From Radiobacillus deserti (lineage in GTDB: Bacteria > Bacillota > Bacilli > Bacillales > Amphibacillaceae), in assembly GCF_007301515.1 (NCBI RefSeq), contig NZ_CP041666.1:806001-870000 (forward strand): a DNA stretch of 64,000 nt, written 5' to 3'. How positions within the stretch are numbered: the first letter of the stretch is position 1; every line of letters begins with the position of its first letter. Made by a program: the position numbers and the translations under genes. Positions 49,170 through 57,521 of this stretch are shown here, in pieces. Under the pieces are notes generated by a model that was not told where the DNA came from, did not search any database, and saw only the letters and a list, made by a program, of their open reading frames with translations.

Positions 49170-49361
49170 ATGAAAACAATTGATTTGAATTTAAGTTCAA
49201 CCATCTTATCTGTATATGTCCTTCTACAGATAACAAATGGGTTAAATATTTTAGATAATTGGTTTATAACCGAACTCATTCGAATGATCATCTGTTTAAC
49301 AGTTGCCATGGTTATTTCTATATTGCTTCGTAAGCTTGAACGTTTGCTCAAGAAAAGCTGA
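49170..49361 (+). CDS. Small membrane protein upstream of the YrvL-like gene
   Basis: 63 residues with AAAGGAAAG seven bases before ATG 49170. Two hydrophobic segments (about 8-25 and 31-50) and a basic end (LRKLERLLKKS). No family recognised, but size and hydrophobicity resemble the next gene's product. It may be a divergent relative or partner. Confidence 0.5.
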   Translation: MKTIDLNLSSTILSVYVLLQITNGLNILDNWFITELIRMIICLTVAMVISILLRKLERLLKKS

Positions 49362-49501
49362 ATACTAAAGCTATTTCTGTGCAAAAATTGATTAGGCTTT
49401 TCATATCCTTTTACATGGCAATCCAATTCACTCTTATAGGTATGTCAACATCACCAAAGACTTAGAGGTATTCCATTAGATAGAGGTGAAACTCAAATAA
49501 T

Positions 49502-49912
49502 ATGAATATTAAAGAAAAGATAGCCACAGTAGTAGGCATACTGATTTTATGTATTTTAGTAATTGGCTTTCTTTTTTGTCTTTATTTTTTTGGAATGGCA
49601 GGAATCCTTAAACTGCTTGGTGTTCAGTATGAATCCGTTTGGTCATTGGTTCTTTTCGTTACCAGCTTTTTTATTCTGGGAATTGTGGTTGAATTGTTCT
49701 CCAAAGCTATCTTTACGTTAAGTGTTCAAAATATAACAGGAAGAGTAAAGATTCTTTTTATACGCATCTGTATTGAATCTATATCAAATTGGTTCGTATT
49801 GTTTACAGTAGATGCTTTCATGCAGAGCATTGCACTTTCTACTGAAATAGAAGTTGTGATTGCATGCCTAGTAGCGGTGGTAGAAATTGCATTTGATAAT
49901 GATAAGGATTAA
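49502..49912 (+). CDS. YrvL-family regulatory membrane protein
   Basis: 136 residues with four hydrophobic segments. The segment FILGIVVELFSKAIFTL, then LFIRICIESISNWFVLFTVDAFMQSIALSTEIEVVIACLVAVVEIAFD, is typical of YrvL. B. subtilis YrvL represses oxalate decarboxylase expression through sigma factor YvrI (established); whether this copy does so is unknown, as no oxdC or yvrI is nearby. Confidence 0.7.
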   Translation: MNIKEKIATVVGILILCILVIGFLFCLYFFGMAGILKLLGVQYESVWSLVLFVTSFFILGIVVELFSKAIFTLSVQNITGRVKILFIRICIESISNWFVLFTVDAFMQSIALSTEIEVVIACLVAVVEIAFDNDKD

Positions 49913-50019
49913 TCAATACCACTAAGTGGTTTGGGGGTCCTATCTGTTAATCAAAGATAACAAGGGGAAGAGGGTAATGGAACAGTAAATAGAGTAAAAT
50001 CTTTATCTGTTCGCTAGTT

Positions 50020-50179
50020 TATTTGCATGCAGTGCGTTCGTTCTCTTCTTTATGTATCACAGACAAATAAAATCGAGAATCTCCTGGAATACCCCATACT
50101 ATTTTTAACTGTTTTCTTTATGACTGGTACCTGAATATTGATTAAATATTTCTATCAAAAACGAAAAAACAACCCGTAA
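50020..50179 (+). pseudogene. Possible decayed membrane-protein remnant
   Basis: In one frame, ENLLEYPILFLTVFFMTGT is followed by TGA and then ILIKYFYQKRKNNP with a stop at 50179; an earlier stop also interrupts it. This hydrophobic stretch plus basic tail suggests the relic of a small membrane protein. The rest of 49913-50225 shows no gene. Confidence 0.3.
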
Positions 50180-50225
50180 TCTTGATTGTGCTAATAAGTT
50201 AGTTAGCCAAGTAGGAGAGAACCTA

Positions 50226-50978
50226 ATGAATTTAAATCATCCAATCGCAAAAGGAAATACTGCCAATATATATCTTTCGAATCATAAGATAGTTAAAGTT
50301 TTTAACGATTTCTTGCCAAATACGGAATCGCAAAAAGAGGCAAACAAGCAAAGGTATGCCTATTCCTGTGGACTTCCGGTACCTGAAATCTATGAGGTAA
50401 CAACGATAAAAGGGAAGCAAGCAATTGTTATGGAGCATGTGAAGGGAGAAACATTAGGAGATTTATTTTTAAAAAATAAAGAACAAGCAGCGCACTATAT
50501 GAATCTTTCCATCGAAATGCAACTGAACATTCATCGTATAATTCCAGATAATATAGAACCTATGTATGATAAATTGCACGGTCAAATACAAGCAGCTCCC
50601 ATATTAAATCCCATACAAAAATCTCAATTATTAAAATTGCTGGAGTCCATCACGTATACCAATAGACTTTGCCATGGCGATTTCCACCTATTTAATTTGA
50701 TTTTGGCGGATACTAATCAGGTGTTTGTAATTGATTGGGTCGATGCGAGTGCGGGTGATATACGTGCGGATATTTATCGAACATATCTTTTATATTCCCA
50801 GCTATCATCTGAATTGGCAGAAATGTATGTACAAATGTATTGTGAAAAGAGCGGGTTGTTAAGAGCAGAAATATGTCAATGGGCTCCGATTATTGCTGGA
50901 GCAAGGTTAGCTGAAAATGTTGAATCGGAGAATTCACAACGACTAATACGGATTGTCGATAACTACCTATCGCAGTAA
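50226..50978 (+). CDS. Aminoglycoside phosphotransferase-like kinase (APH family)
   Basis: 250 residues. A kinase-like N-lobe (IVKVFNDFLP ... PEIYEVTTIKGKQAIVMEHVKGETLGDLF), catalytic loop LCHGDFHLFNLILAD (HGDxxxxN) and metal-binding VFVIDWVDASAGDIRADIYR (IDxxD). APH-fold enzymes phosphorylate antibiotics, choline, sugars or other small alcohols; resistance is not shown by sequence alone. AGTAGGAGAG precedes the start. Confidence 0.85.
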   Translation: MNLNHPIAKGNTANIYLSNHKIVKVFNDFLPNTESQKEANKQRYAYSCGLPVPEIYEVTTIKGKQAIVMEHVKGETLGDLFLKNKEQAAHYMNLSIEMQLNIHRIIPDNIEPMYDKLHGQIQAAPILNPIQKSQLLKLLESITYTNRLCHGDFHLFNLILADTNQVFVIDWVDASAGDIRADIYRTYLLYSQLSSELAEMYVQMYCEKSGLLRAEICQWAPIIAGARLAENVESENSQRLIRIVDNYLSQ

Positions 50979-50999
50979 CTTATTTCTAGGGGAGGGAAA

Positions 51000-51287
51000 G
51001 TGTTGAGGATTTTACTAGATTTGTTCAATCTTTCTGTATATGTACCTTTTTGGAAAGCAGATGAAGAAGACATAGGTAGAAATATAAAACATCTGAAACA
51101 ATATAATTGGTTTCAAGGCTATTTTACTGACTCCATATACAGAGACCTCATTATTCAAAATAAGAATGTACGTCAATGTATTGGAAGGTTTAATGTGAAT
51201 AAGCTTAATAAACAACCCTATCAAAGAAGATGCCAAGAAAATCTTCGCAAAGTGCTACAGAAAAATGGAGTGGGCATTTCTTCTTAA
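51000..51287 (+). CDS. Hypothetical protein, 95 residues
   Basis: Starts at GTG 51000 behind GGGGAGGGAAA, a strong ribosome site, 21 bases after the APH-like gene. Content is mixed hydrophobic and basic: LLDLFNLSVYVPFWKADEEDIGRNIKHL, then RDLIIQNKNVRQCIGRFNVNKLN, ending KVLQKNGVGISS. No recognised family or membrane segment. Probably cotranscribed with its neighbours. Confidence 0.5.
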   Translation: MLRILLDLFNLSVYVPFWKADEEDIGRNIKHLKQYNWFQGYFTDSIYRDLIIQNKNVRQCIGRFNVNKLNKQPYQRRCQENLRKVLQKNGVGISS

Positions 51288-51301
51288 AAAGGAGAGGTCA
51301 A

Positions 51302-51877
51302 ATGGAGTTCGTATTTGTTAGACACGGACAAGGGGAACACACACTAGACATACCCAACAGTCTGCATATTTCAGATCCTTCACTAACGGAAGAAGGGATA
51401 AACCAAGCCAAGGCACTAAGAGAACAATTGCCTTTATCACCAACGGATGTACTAATATGTAGTCCAGTAAGACGAACTTTAGAGACAATGGAAATTTGGA
51501 GTAAAGGAATAGACTGTAAGAAAATAGTGAGTCCGCTCGTATCCCCAAGAATGTTCCCCCAAATTCCAGAAGGGAAAACATTACCTTGCGATAAAATGTT
51601 ATCGGAAGAGACTATCAAAGCTGATTTTCCTGATTTTCACCTCGATGAGGAAGCAGAAAGTGAATGGTGGATAAAAGGGATCAATAAAATGAGCGAAGAA
51701 GAGTTTAATCTTAGAGGGAAGGCGTTTATAAAAAGGTGTAAACTAATGGGAACTAGAAGGATTTTTATCGTTTCTCACGATGGAACAATAACTTCTTATC
51801 GGAAGTTTATTACTGGAAATGAATTTACTAGAGGTGATTTTCCTAAGGAAACTGGGATTGTAAAAGTTAACTTTTAA
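51302..51877 (+). CDS. Histidine phosphatase (phosphoglycerate mutase-like) family protein
   Basis: 191 residues from ATG 51302 (AAGGAGAGG upstream; the earlier in-frame start at 51230 lies inside the previous gene). Catalytic motif FVRHGQGEH at residues 4-12, then DVLICSPVRRTLETMEIW (second Arg), and IFIVSHDGTITSYR with the second His. Substrate unknown; the insert EEAESEWWIKGINKMSEEEF is typical of the broad-specificity branch. Confidence 0.85.
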   Translation: MEFVFVRHGQGEHTLDIPNSLHISDPSLTEEGINQAKALREQLPLSPTDVLICSPVRRTLETMEIWSKGIDCKKIVSPLVSPRMFPQIPEGKTLPCDKMLSEETIKADFPDFHLDEEAESEWWIKGINKMSEEEFNLRGKAFIKRCKLMGTRRIFIVSHDGTITSYRKFITGNEFTRGDFPKETGIVKVNF

Positions 51878-52173
51878 AAAAAGGTGAAAATACAACGAAA
51901 ATTTTCCTCCTGAAAACAGCTCCAGCATCCTTAGTCCTATCAATTGGATCCATTTTCCACCTCAAATGATTCTCTTGAACTAGACTATGTAACAAGTCTA
52001 TGTCGTTGTTCGATTTTTGTCATTTCTCCTTCATGTAAATGTCAAATCTATCTCCTAGATTAAAAATGGATAGCATTCTCGTTACAAAAACTAAGACTTC
52101 TTGTCGATTGTGATCAATCTATGAAACTGGATAATAGAGATAGGGGAGAACACAACATAAGGAGGAATTCATC
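51878..52173. other. Intergenic, no gene seen
   Basis: AT-rich space before the CAP-domain gene. No reading frame with a ribosome site and no recognised RNA structure. Confidence 0.4.
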
Positions 52174-52878
52174 TTGAATCGATTTCTAAAAAGTATAGTA
52201 GCTGTATTTGCGGTAGTCCTTACCTTTTTCATTGCTACTAGTCCAGTAGCGGCAAGTAGTCAGAATGTGAAAGTAGTATCTTACGAGAATCACCAATCCT
52301 TCGGTATGGATCAATTATACGGTTGGTTGAAAAACTTGGACTGGGATAAGTACGTGAATTGGAATAATGAAGAACAAGAAGAAACTCCCCAAAAAGGAAC
52401 AAATGGAGAACAACCAAACGAGGAAGAAGCTTCAAATGAATCCACTACGGTTGAAGAAGATCAGGGTACAAAAGAACAGTCAGCTTCTTTCAAAGTGAAT
52501 GCATTTGAACAAGAAGTAGTGAAGCTAACGAATAAAGAAAGACAAAAGAAAGGCTTGCAACCTCTAAAGCTTTCGGAAGAACTAAGTAAGGTCGCACGTA
52601 CGAAGTCACAGGATATGGTGAATAAAAATTACTTTAGCCACCAATCCCCGACATATGGATCTCCGTTCGATATGATGAAACAGTTTGGAATCAGCTATCG
52701 AACAGCTGGAGAAAACATTGCCAAAGGACAACGTACACCAGCATCCGTCGTACAAGCTTGGATGAATAGTGAAGGGCACCGCGCAAACATTCTAAACAAA
52801 AACTTTACACAGATTGGTGTGGGGTTCGTGGAAACGAAAGGAACTACGTACTGGACACAGATGTTTATAGGGAAATAA
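52174..52878 (+). CDS. Secreted CAP-domain (SCP/YkwD-like) protein
   Basis: 234 residues, TTG or nearby start with AAGGAGGAA upstream. Signal peptide (SIVAVFAVVLTFFIATSPVAA, residues about 8-28), then an acidic low-complexity linker (NNEEQEETPQKGT to EDQGTKEQ). The C-terminal CAP domain is NAFEQEVVKLTNKERQKKGLQPLKLSEELSKVARTKSQDMVNKNYFSHQSPTYGSPFDMM ... WMNSEGHRANILNKNFTQIGVGF. The CAP His/Glu residues are present (FSHQSP, GENI, GHRANIL). Spore coat or cell-surface function likely. Confidence 0.9.
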   Translation: MNRFLKSIVAVFAVVLTFFIATSPVAASSQNVKVVSYENHQSFGMDQLYGWLKNLDWDKYVNWNNEEQEETPQKGTNGEQPNEEEASNESTTVEEDQGTKEQSASFKVNAFEQEVVKLTNKERQKKGLQPLKLSEELSKVARTKSQDMVNKNYFSHQSPTYGSPFDMMKQFGISYRTAGENIAKGQRTPASVVQAWMNSEGHRANILNKNFTQIGVGFVETKGTTYWTQMFIGK

Positions 52879-52885
52879 AGAAACT

Positions 52886-52915
52886 AGCATCTACTTACAA
52901 AAGTAGATGCTTTTT
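52886..52915 (+). terminator. Rho-independent terminator
   Basis: AGCATCTACTT and AAGTAGATGCT, a perfect 11-bp stem, then TTTTT. Confidence 0.9.
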
Positions 52916-53025
52916 ATCTGGGATAGAGGTCTTATGCGAGCATCGAGATTACTAAAGACAAGAATAGTAGTTCCATAGACTTAGATTTTTCCGTTATAAT
53001 AAAAGTATTCTAAGAGGTGACGATA

Positions 53026-53460
53026 ATGGAAAAAACAGAACAAATAGCTGGATGGCTTTCCTTAACGGACATTTATATCACAGTTTCCAACCAGCTTGAA
53101 ATAGTGTTACAGGAACGTCATGATTTAACGTTAAAAGAATTCTATGTGCTTTTATTTTTATCGGAAACACCAGAAAAGAAGCTAAAATTACAAGATCTCC
53201 AAAAAAGGATAGGGTTGAGCCAAAGTGCTTTGTCTAGATTGGTTGCTCGTTTTGAAGCGAAGGGATGTGGAGCTTTGCAGCGAGAGATTTGTCAGGATGA
53301 TCGGCGCAACCTATATACATCCATTACCGAAATTGGGGAAGAAAAGTTAAATAAAGCGTTCGACACGTTTTATCAAACGGTAGATTCTGCTTTGCAAGAA
53401 AGTAGTCTTCAAGAGGACTTGAAAAAATTACTTTTGCCAGCAAATTATTCGAACGGATAG
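53026..53460 (+). CDS. MarR family regulator
   Basis: 144 residues from ATG 53026 (AGAGGTGA upstream). The winged helix is LTLKEFYVLLFLSETPEKKLKLQDLQKRIGLSQSALSRLVARFEAKGCGALQREICQDDRRNLYTSITEIGEEKL, a full MarR signature with the D.R wing. A -10-like TTATAAT lies at 52995. It precedes namA and the PfpI-like gene and may control them in response to electrophiles (inference). Confidence 0.88.
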   Translation: MEKTEQIAGWLSLTDIYITVSNQLEIVLQERHDLTLKEFYVLLFLSETPEKKLKLQDLQKRIGLSQSALSRLVARFEAKGCGALQREICQDDRRNLYTSITEIGEEKLNKAFDTFYQTVDSALQESSLQEDLKKLLLPANYSNG

Positions 53461-53461
53461 G

Positions 53462-53490
53462 AAAGGCTTTTATAAAAGAAGCCTTTTTTT
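53462..53490 (+). terminator. Rho-independent terminator
   Basis: AAAGGCTT and AAGCCTTT arms with a T-run of seven, directly after the MarR gene; namA therefore likely has its own promoter. Confidence 0.85.
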
Positions 53491-53635
53491 GTTGGATAAA
53501 AGCATGATGCGAATCGTTTGACGGATGATTCATTTCATTGTGTAATAAATGCATGCACATGCATTAAATGGAAATAAATGAAACAGGGAAGCCTTTTAGG
53601 AAATGATGGTTTCATAAAAAGGAGGAATTAATCAA

Positions 53636-54664
53636 ATGGAACATTTATTTACGCCCTACAAGTTAAAGGGGCTAGAAGTAAAGAACCGTGTCGTGATGCC
53701 GCCGATGTGTCAGTACTCAGTTACAAATAAAGATGGGATTGCGAATGACTGGCATTACATACACTATGTAAGTCGCGCGATTGGTGGAGCCGGCTTAATT
53801 ATTATCGAAATGACAGATATTGAACCAGAAGGTCGTATTACAGACTACGACTTAGGCTTGTGGTCTGACGAACAAATCCCAGCCTTAGCTCGAATTGTAG
53901 AGGCCTGTCACCAGCACGGCGCTAAAGTAGGAATTCAAATTGCTCATGCTGGTCGAAAAGCTCAGGATACGGAGCAGCCAGTTGCCCCATCAGCAATACC
54001 GTTTAATAAAGACTTCAAGACTCCGAAAGAATTAACGGTCGAAGAAATCCAAGACAAGGTAGAAAAATTCCGTCTTGCCGTTGGCCGTGCGATAAAAGCG
54101 GGTGTAGATGTTATCGAAATCCACGGTGCTCATGGTTATTTAATTCACGAATTTCAATCTGCATTTACGAATAAAAGAACGGATGAGTATGGAAAAGACT
54201 TAGCGAAGTTCGGGAAAGAAGTCATTCGAGCAGTTAAACGTGAAATGCCGGAGGATATGCCACTCATTATGCGTATTTCTGCGAAGGAATATGTAGATGG
54301 CGGCTATGGACTCGAGGAAAGCATCTCCTTTTCTAAAGAATACAAAGAAGCTGGAGTCGACATGTTCCATATTAGTGCTGGAGGGGAAGGTCCGATTGCT
54401 GCACACGGTAAACCAGGTACGCATGTTGCATATCAAGTTCCGTTGGCTAGAGAAATTCGAAAAGCATTAGATGTTCCGGTTATCGCGGTAGGTCGTTTAG
54501 ATGAGCCGGTTCTTGCCAATGCAGTCATTGGAAACGAAGAAGCTGATCTTGTCGCTGTTGGAAGAGGGATGTTACGCAATCCTTATTGGACGCTCGAGGC
54601 AGCTGCAACATTGAAGAAAGAAACAACCTATCCAACCCAATATCAAGTAAGTTTTCCAAATTAA
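53636..54664 (+). CDS. namA: NADPH dehydrogenase NamA (YqjM, old yellow enzyme)
   Basis: 342 residues, the usual length. FMN-barrel start LFTPYKLKGLEVKNRVVMPPMCQYSV contains the redox-tuning Cys of YqjM. DVIEIHGAHGYLIHEFQSAFTNKRTDEYG gives the substrate-binding His pair. VPVIAVGRLDEPVLANAVIGNEEADLVAVGRGML binds FMN phosphate. It reduces activated C=C bonds of enones, nitro compounds and other electrophiles with NADPH. AAAAGGAGGAA precedes ATG 53636. Probably cotranscribed with the PfpI-like gene 35 bases later. Confidence 0.93.
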   Translation: MEHLFTPYKLKGLEVKNRVVMPPMCQYSVTNKDGIANDWHYIHYVSRAIGGAGLIIIEMTDIEPEGRITDYDLGLWSDEQIPALARIVEACHQHGAKVGIQIAHAGRKAQDTEQPVAPSAIPFNKDFKTPKELTVEEIQDKVEKFRLAVGRAIKAGVDVIEIHGAHGYLIHEFQSAFTNKRTDEYGKDLAKFGKEVIRAVKREMPEDMPLIMRISAKEYVDGGYGLEESISFSKEYKEAGVDMFHISAGGEGPIAAHGKPGTHVAYQVPLAREIRKALDVPVIAVGRLDEPVLANAVIGNEEADLVAVGRGMLRNPYWTLEAAATLKKETTYPTQYQVSFPN

Positions 54665-54699
54665 AAATTTGGGCATATATACTGTAGGAGGGATAATCA

Positions 54700-55356
54700 A
54701 TGAGTAAAAAAGTACTTATGGTGGTAACGAATCACACAACCATCACAGATGATCACAAAACAGGACTTTGGTTAGAGGAGTTCGCAGTTCCATACTTGGT
54801 GTTTAAAGAAAAGGGCTATGATGTGAAAGTAACAAGCGTGAATGGTGGCGAGGTTGCTTTAGACCCTAACAGTATCGAGGATAAGCCAGAATGGAAAGAA
54901 GCGGAAGCAGAATTGAAAGATACGGCAAAACTTTCCAAAGATGACGCAAAAGGATTTGATGCTATCTTCTTACCAGGTGGACATGGTACAATGTTTGACT
55001 TTCCTGATAACGAAACTCTTCAATACGTATTGCAGCAATTTGCAGAGGATCGTCGCGTCATTGGATCTGTTTGCCACGGGCCAGCAGGCTTGGTGAACGT
55101 CGTGTACAAGGATGGGACCCCACTTGTAAAAGGGAAAAAAGTTTCCGCTTTTACGGATGAGGAAGAAAAAGAAATGCAACTCGATCAACATATGCCTTTC
55201 TTATTAGAAAGCAAATTACGTGAAAAAGGTGCAGACTTTGTTAGCGGAGACAAATGGACCGATCATTCGGTTCGCGATGGAAATCTAGTAACCGGTCAAA
55301 ATCCACAATCCAGTAAAAGTACTGCTGAAAAAGTGGTCGAGGCTCTAGAAGCATAA
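54700..55356 (+). CDS. DJ-1/PfpI family protein (type 1 glutamine amidotransferase-like, Hsp31-like)
   Basis: 218 residues. The nucleophile elbow VIGSVCHGPAGLV carries the Cys-His of the DJ-1/PfpI fold. FDAIFLPGGHGTMFDFPDN, TGLWLEEFAVPYLVFKEKGYDVKVTSVNGG and GKKVSAFTDEEEKEMQLDQHMPFLLESKLREKGADFV match the chaperone/glyoxalase III branch. Likely protects against glyoxals and electrophiles, fitting its place after namA. A palindromic terminator follows. Confidence 0.88.
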   Translation: MSKKVLMVVTNHTTITDDHKTGLWLEEFAVPYLVFKEKGYDVKVTSVNGGEVALDPNSIEDKPEWKEAEAELKDTAKLSKDDAKGFDAIFLPGGHGTMFDFPDNETLQYVLQQFAEDRRVIGSVCHGPAGLVNVVYKDGTPLVKGKKVSAFTDEEEKEMQLDQHMPFLLESKLREKGADFVSGDKWTDHSVRDGNLVTGQNPQSSKSTAEKVVEALEA

Positions 55357-55371
55357 TGTAGTGTATAGTAA

Positions 55372-55399
55372 AAACCCTGTAACAGCTGTTACAGGGTTT
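55372..55399. terminator. Palindromic bidirectional terminator
   Basis: A 28-bp perfect palindrome (arms AAACCCTGTAACAG) between the convergent PfpI-like and VOC genes, with short A and T tracts flanking it. Confidence 0.8.
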
Positions 55400-55418
55400 A
55401 TTCTGTTGAAAGGATGAC

Positions 55419-55817
55419 TTAATATGCCATCGAACTATCGTGATAATACTTAAATTCCAACAAATTATTGGCGGGATCAATCAAAAAGAACGTCATATGC
55501 TCCTCTTGTCTTCCTTCAAACCGAACCATTGGTTTATGGAAAAAAGGAAGCTCTTCCTTTTGTGCATACTCCAATGCTTCTTCGTATTCTTCTTTATCTA
55601 AAAATGTGATACCAAAATGTCGAGGATACATCTTAGGTTTCTCATCGATATTGTCAGGACTTAAATGACACACAACTTGATCTCCGAAAAAGTCAAAGGT
55701 AACGCGGTCATCATATCTTCTTGCGAGCTTGCACCCTAATTTTTCATAAAAATCTACCGTTTCATCCAAGTCCTTACATGGAATAGCTAGATGAAACACT
55801 TTGTTTGTTTCTCGCAT
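55419..55817 (-). CDS. VOC family protein
   Basis: 132 residues. NKVFHLAIPCKDLDETVDFYEKLGCKLARRYDDRVTFDFFGDQVVCHL and RHFGITFLDKEEYEEALEYA, then HMTFFLIDPANNLLEFKYY, show both beta-alpha modules with potential metal ligands (His near each N-terminus, Glu at the end). Substrate unknown. A start with AAGGAAG upstream lies just after comA on the same strand, 18 bases apart, so it may be cotranscribed with comB-comA. Confidence 0.82.
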   Translation of the reverse strand: MRETNKVFHLAIPCKDLDETVDFYEKLGCKLARRYDDRVTFDFFGDQVVCHLSPDNIDEKPKMYPRHFGITFLDKEEYEEALEYAQKEELPFFHKPMVRFEGRQEEHMTFFLIDPANNLLEFKYYHDSSMAY

Positions 55818-55835
55818 TTATATTCTTCCTTTCTA

Positions 55836-56621
55836 TCAATCAATTTCTAAAGGCTCTTGGTTCTCAAAATGGAACGTATCAGAACGTAATCCTAGACGTA
55901 ATGTCTCCAAGGAGATAACGTCAGATAAAGCGATATTCGATAGATTCACATTAGAACCAAGCTGTTCAATAAAAAAAGTTTGCATTTGTTTCGTTGGCGC
56001 TTCAAAAATAAGCTTTTCCATCGGGATACCAGAATGTCGAATAGGATCAAAAAGGTCTGCCCGAATATTGCCATCTTCTCGGCATATCCCACTTGTTCCA
56101 CTTTCTCTAGCCTCGGTAATCACTTTGGTAGCACCTGCTTCTAAGTCTTCTTCGATGTTCTCAATCCATTCGGTAGAATCCTGTGTATTGGCTGTCAAAG
56201 AGTCTTTATCTCCAACTTCGCTAAATACGGTGAATTCTCTAGATAAATCATAAATGTAGCTCGCTTTTTCACGATTAGACATGTCTATCGTCCCGTTGGA
56301 AACCTCTACATAGCTACAACCGAAGCTTTTACAATATTGATAGAATTCTTTTTCTTTTCCCTGGCTTATATACTTTTCAAATAAAGTACCACCGAAGAAG
56401 TAATCAATCCCATTGTCTTGTAAGCAGGCTATTTTTTGTTCCAAGAACCTTGTGACTAAGGAGGTACCCCAACCAAACTTCACTAGATCAATGTAGTCAG
56501 GGGAGCTTTGGATGGTATCCTTGAATAGTTGTAAAGGTGCGCCATTATCAATTAATATCGTAAGTCCCTTATTCCTCGGCTTTTTCTCTCTATCCGGTAA
56601 CACTAAGCCGTACTCCATCAT
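55836..56621 (-). CDS. comA: Phosphosulfolactate synthase (ComA/YitD)
   Basis: About 261 residues from Met 56621 (GAGAGGG upstream, inside the end of comB). Family motifs: LTILIDNGAPLQ, DLVKFGWGTSLV, GTLFEKYI, VEVSNGTIDMSNREK, FTVFSEVGDKD and KVITEARESGTSGICREDGNIRADL. The enzyme adds sulfite to phosphoenolpyruvate, giving phosphosulfolactate; in Bacillus this leads to 3-sulfolactate in spores (established for YitC/YitD-type genes), while in methanogens it leads to coenzyme M. Overlaps comB by about 30 bases. Confidence 0.92.
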   Translation of the reverse strand: MMEYGLVLPDREKKPRNKGLTILIDNGAPLQLFKDTIQSSPDYIDLVKFGWGTSLVTRFLEQKIACLQDNGIDYFFGGTLFEKYISQGKEKEFYQYCKSFGCSYVEVSNGTIDMSNREKASYIYDLSREFTVFSEVGDKDSLTANTQDSTEWIENIEEDLEAGATKVITEARESGTSGICREDGNIRADLFDPIRHSGIPMEKLIFEAPTKQMQTFFIEQLGSNVNLSNIALSDVISLETLRLGLRSDTFHFENQEPLEID

Positions 56622-57306
56622 ACATAACCCTCTCAATCGTTGGAAGTTTATCCTTTTTATTCACTCTCATAACGAAGTTCGAGTCTAGGGATTTCGTAGC
56701 TAGATAGATATCTTCAATTGGGAATGCAGGGAGGTCATTGTCCAAAAATTTTCTTGCCACACGGGAGTGAATGATGCGGTCAATCACTTCTCTCTCCGAA
56801 ATCGAAGACGAGTCCTCGATTATACTCTTGATATATTCTGCGCAAGCTAAATCGTCTTCTCCGTTCGGATGTGAGGCAATGATGTGGATGCGCTCCCCTT
56901 CTTTTCCGTGTGCTTTTACAAACTCTGCTGTCTTTCTTGCATTTGTAAATCCCGTAACATACACATGTGTAGATGAAGCTAGACTGTTTAGTGTAGCTCG
57001 AACCCCGTTCGTCGTCTTTTGGACGAGTGTCTTTCCTGTTATCTGTTTCTCTTGCATGTGATAGGGCGAATTATCTAAGTCAAAGTCTTCAATGGGGAGG
57101 CCATCCCTTTCACCTGCCAAAAGGCAGGAAGGATGTTCCGCCTTCCATTGAAAGGCTTGTTCCGTCGATTCTGCTAGAAAAATTCGATTTACCCCTTTTA
57201 AAAACGCGTAATGCGCGACCGTAAACGCTCGAAGAACATCAATCACAATGGTTGTATCAGCAGCTTGCTTGGGTGTTGTTCTACCTTGGAAAATATGAAT
57301 CTCCAT
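56590..57306 (-). CDS. comB: 2-Phosphosulfolactate phosphatase (ComB/YitC)
   Basis: 238 residues. TTIVIDVLRAFTVAHYAF, LLAGERDGLPIEDFDLDNSP and VQKTTNGVRATLNSL are the ComB signatures with the Mg-binding acidic residues. It dephosphorylates the ComA product to sulfolactate. First gene of a minus-strand pair transcribed away from cysH-cysP-sat-cysC, whose products supply reduced sulfur (through sulfite). Confidence 0.93.
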   Translation of the reverse strand: MEIHIFQGRTTPKQAADTTIVIDVLRAFTVAHYAFLKGVNRIFLAESTEQAFQWKAEHPSCLLAGERDGLPIEDFDLDNSPYHMQEKQITGKTLVQKTTNGVRATLNSLASSTHVYVTGFTNARKTAEFVKAHGKEGERIHIIASHPNGEDDLACAEYIKSIIEDSSSISEREVIDRIIHSRVARKFLDNDLPAFPIEDIYLATKSLDSNFVMRVNKKDKLPTIERVMYDGVRLSVTG

Positions 57307-57370
57307 TCTTCTACTCCTACCCCTTTACGAATCTTCTTTCTCCCCAGCCAAAAGCTCTACAAAAAGTATA

Positions 57371-57448
57371 TTCGCCTAGCTCATTTCGGTTACACTTTCT
57401 CCAAATAAAAGAAAATAGGCGCTTGCTTCTCGAACCATCTTCGCCTAG
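57371..57448. promoter_or_regulatory. Repeated CGCCTA boxes between comB and cysH
   Basis: TTCGCCTAG occurs at 57371-57379 and 57440-57448, and its core occurs inverted (TAGGCG) at 57416-57421. The divergent gap has no riboswitch that I can see. These repeats could be operators for a sulfur regulator. Confidence 0.35.
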
Positions 57449-57521
57449 TTGAATACATTGACTTTAAGGCATAAACCTATTTTTGGAAGTTGTCAAAAAT
57501 ACAGGGGAAGCGAGGGTTAAC

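Noticed and set aside
57027..57452. Plus-strand open frames overlapping comB and the divergent promoter
   Set aside because: They are antisense to a well-supported gene or cover the promoter region, lack ribosome sites and show no family motif.
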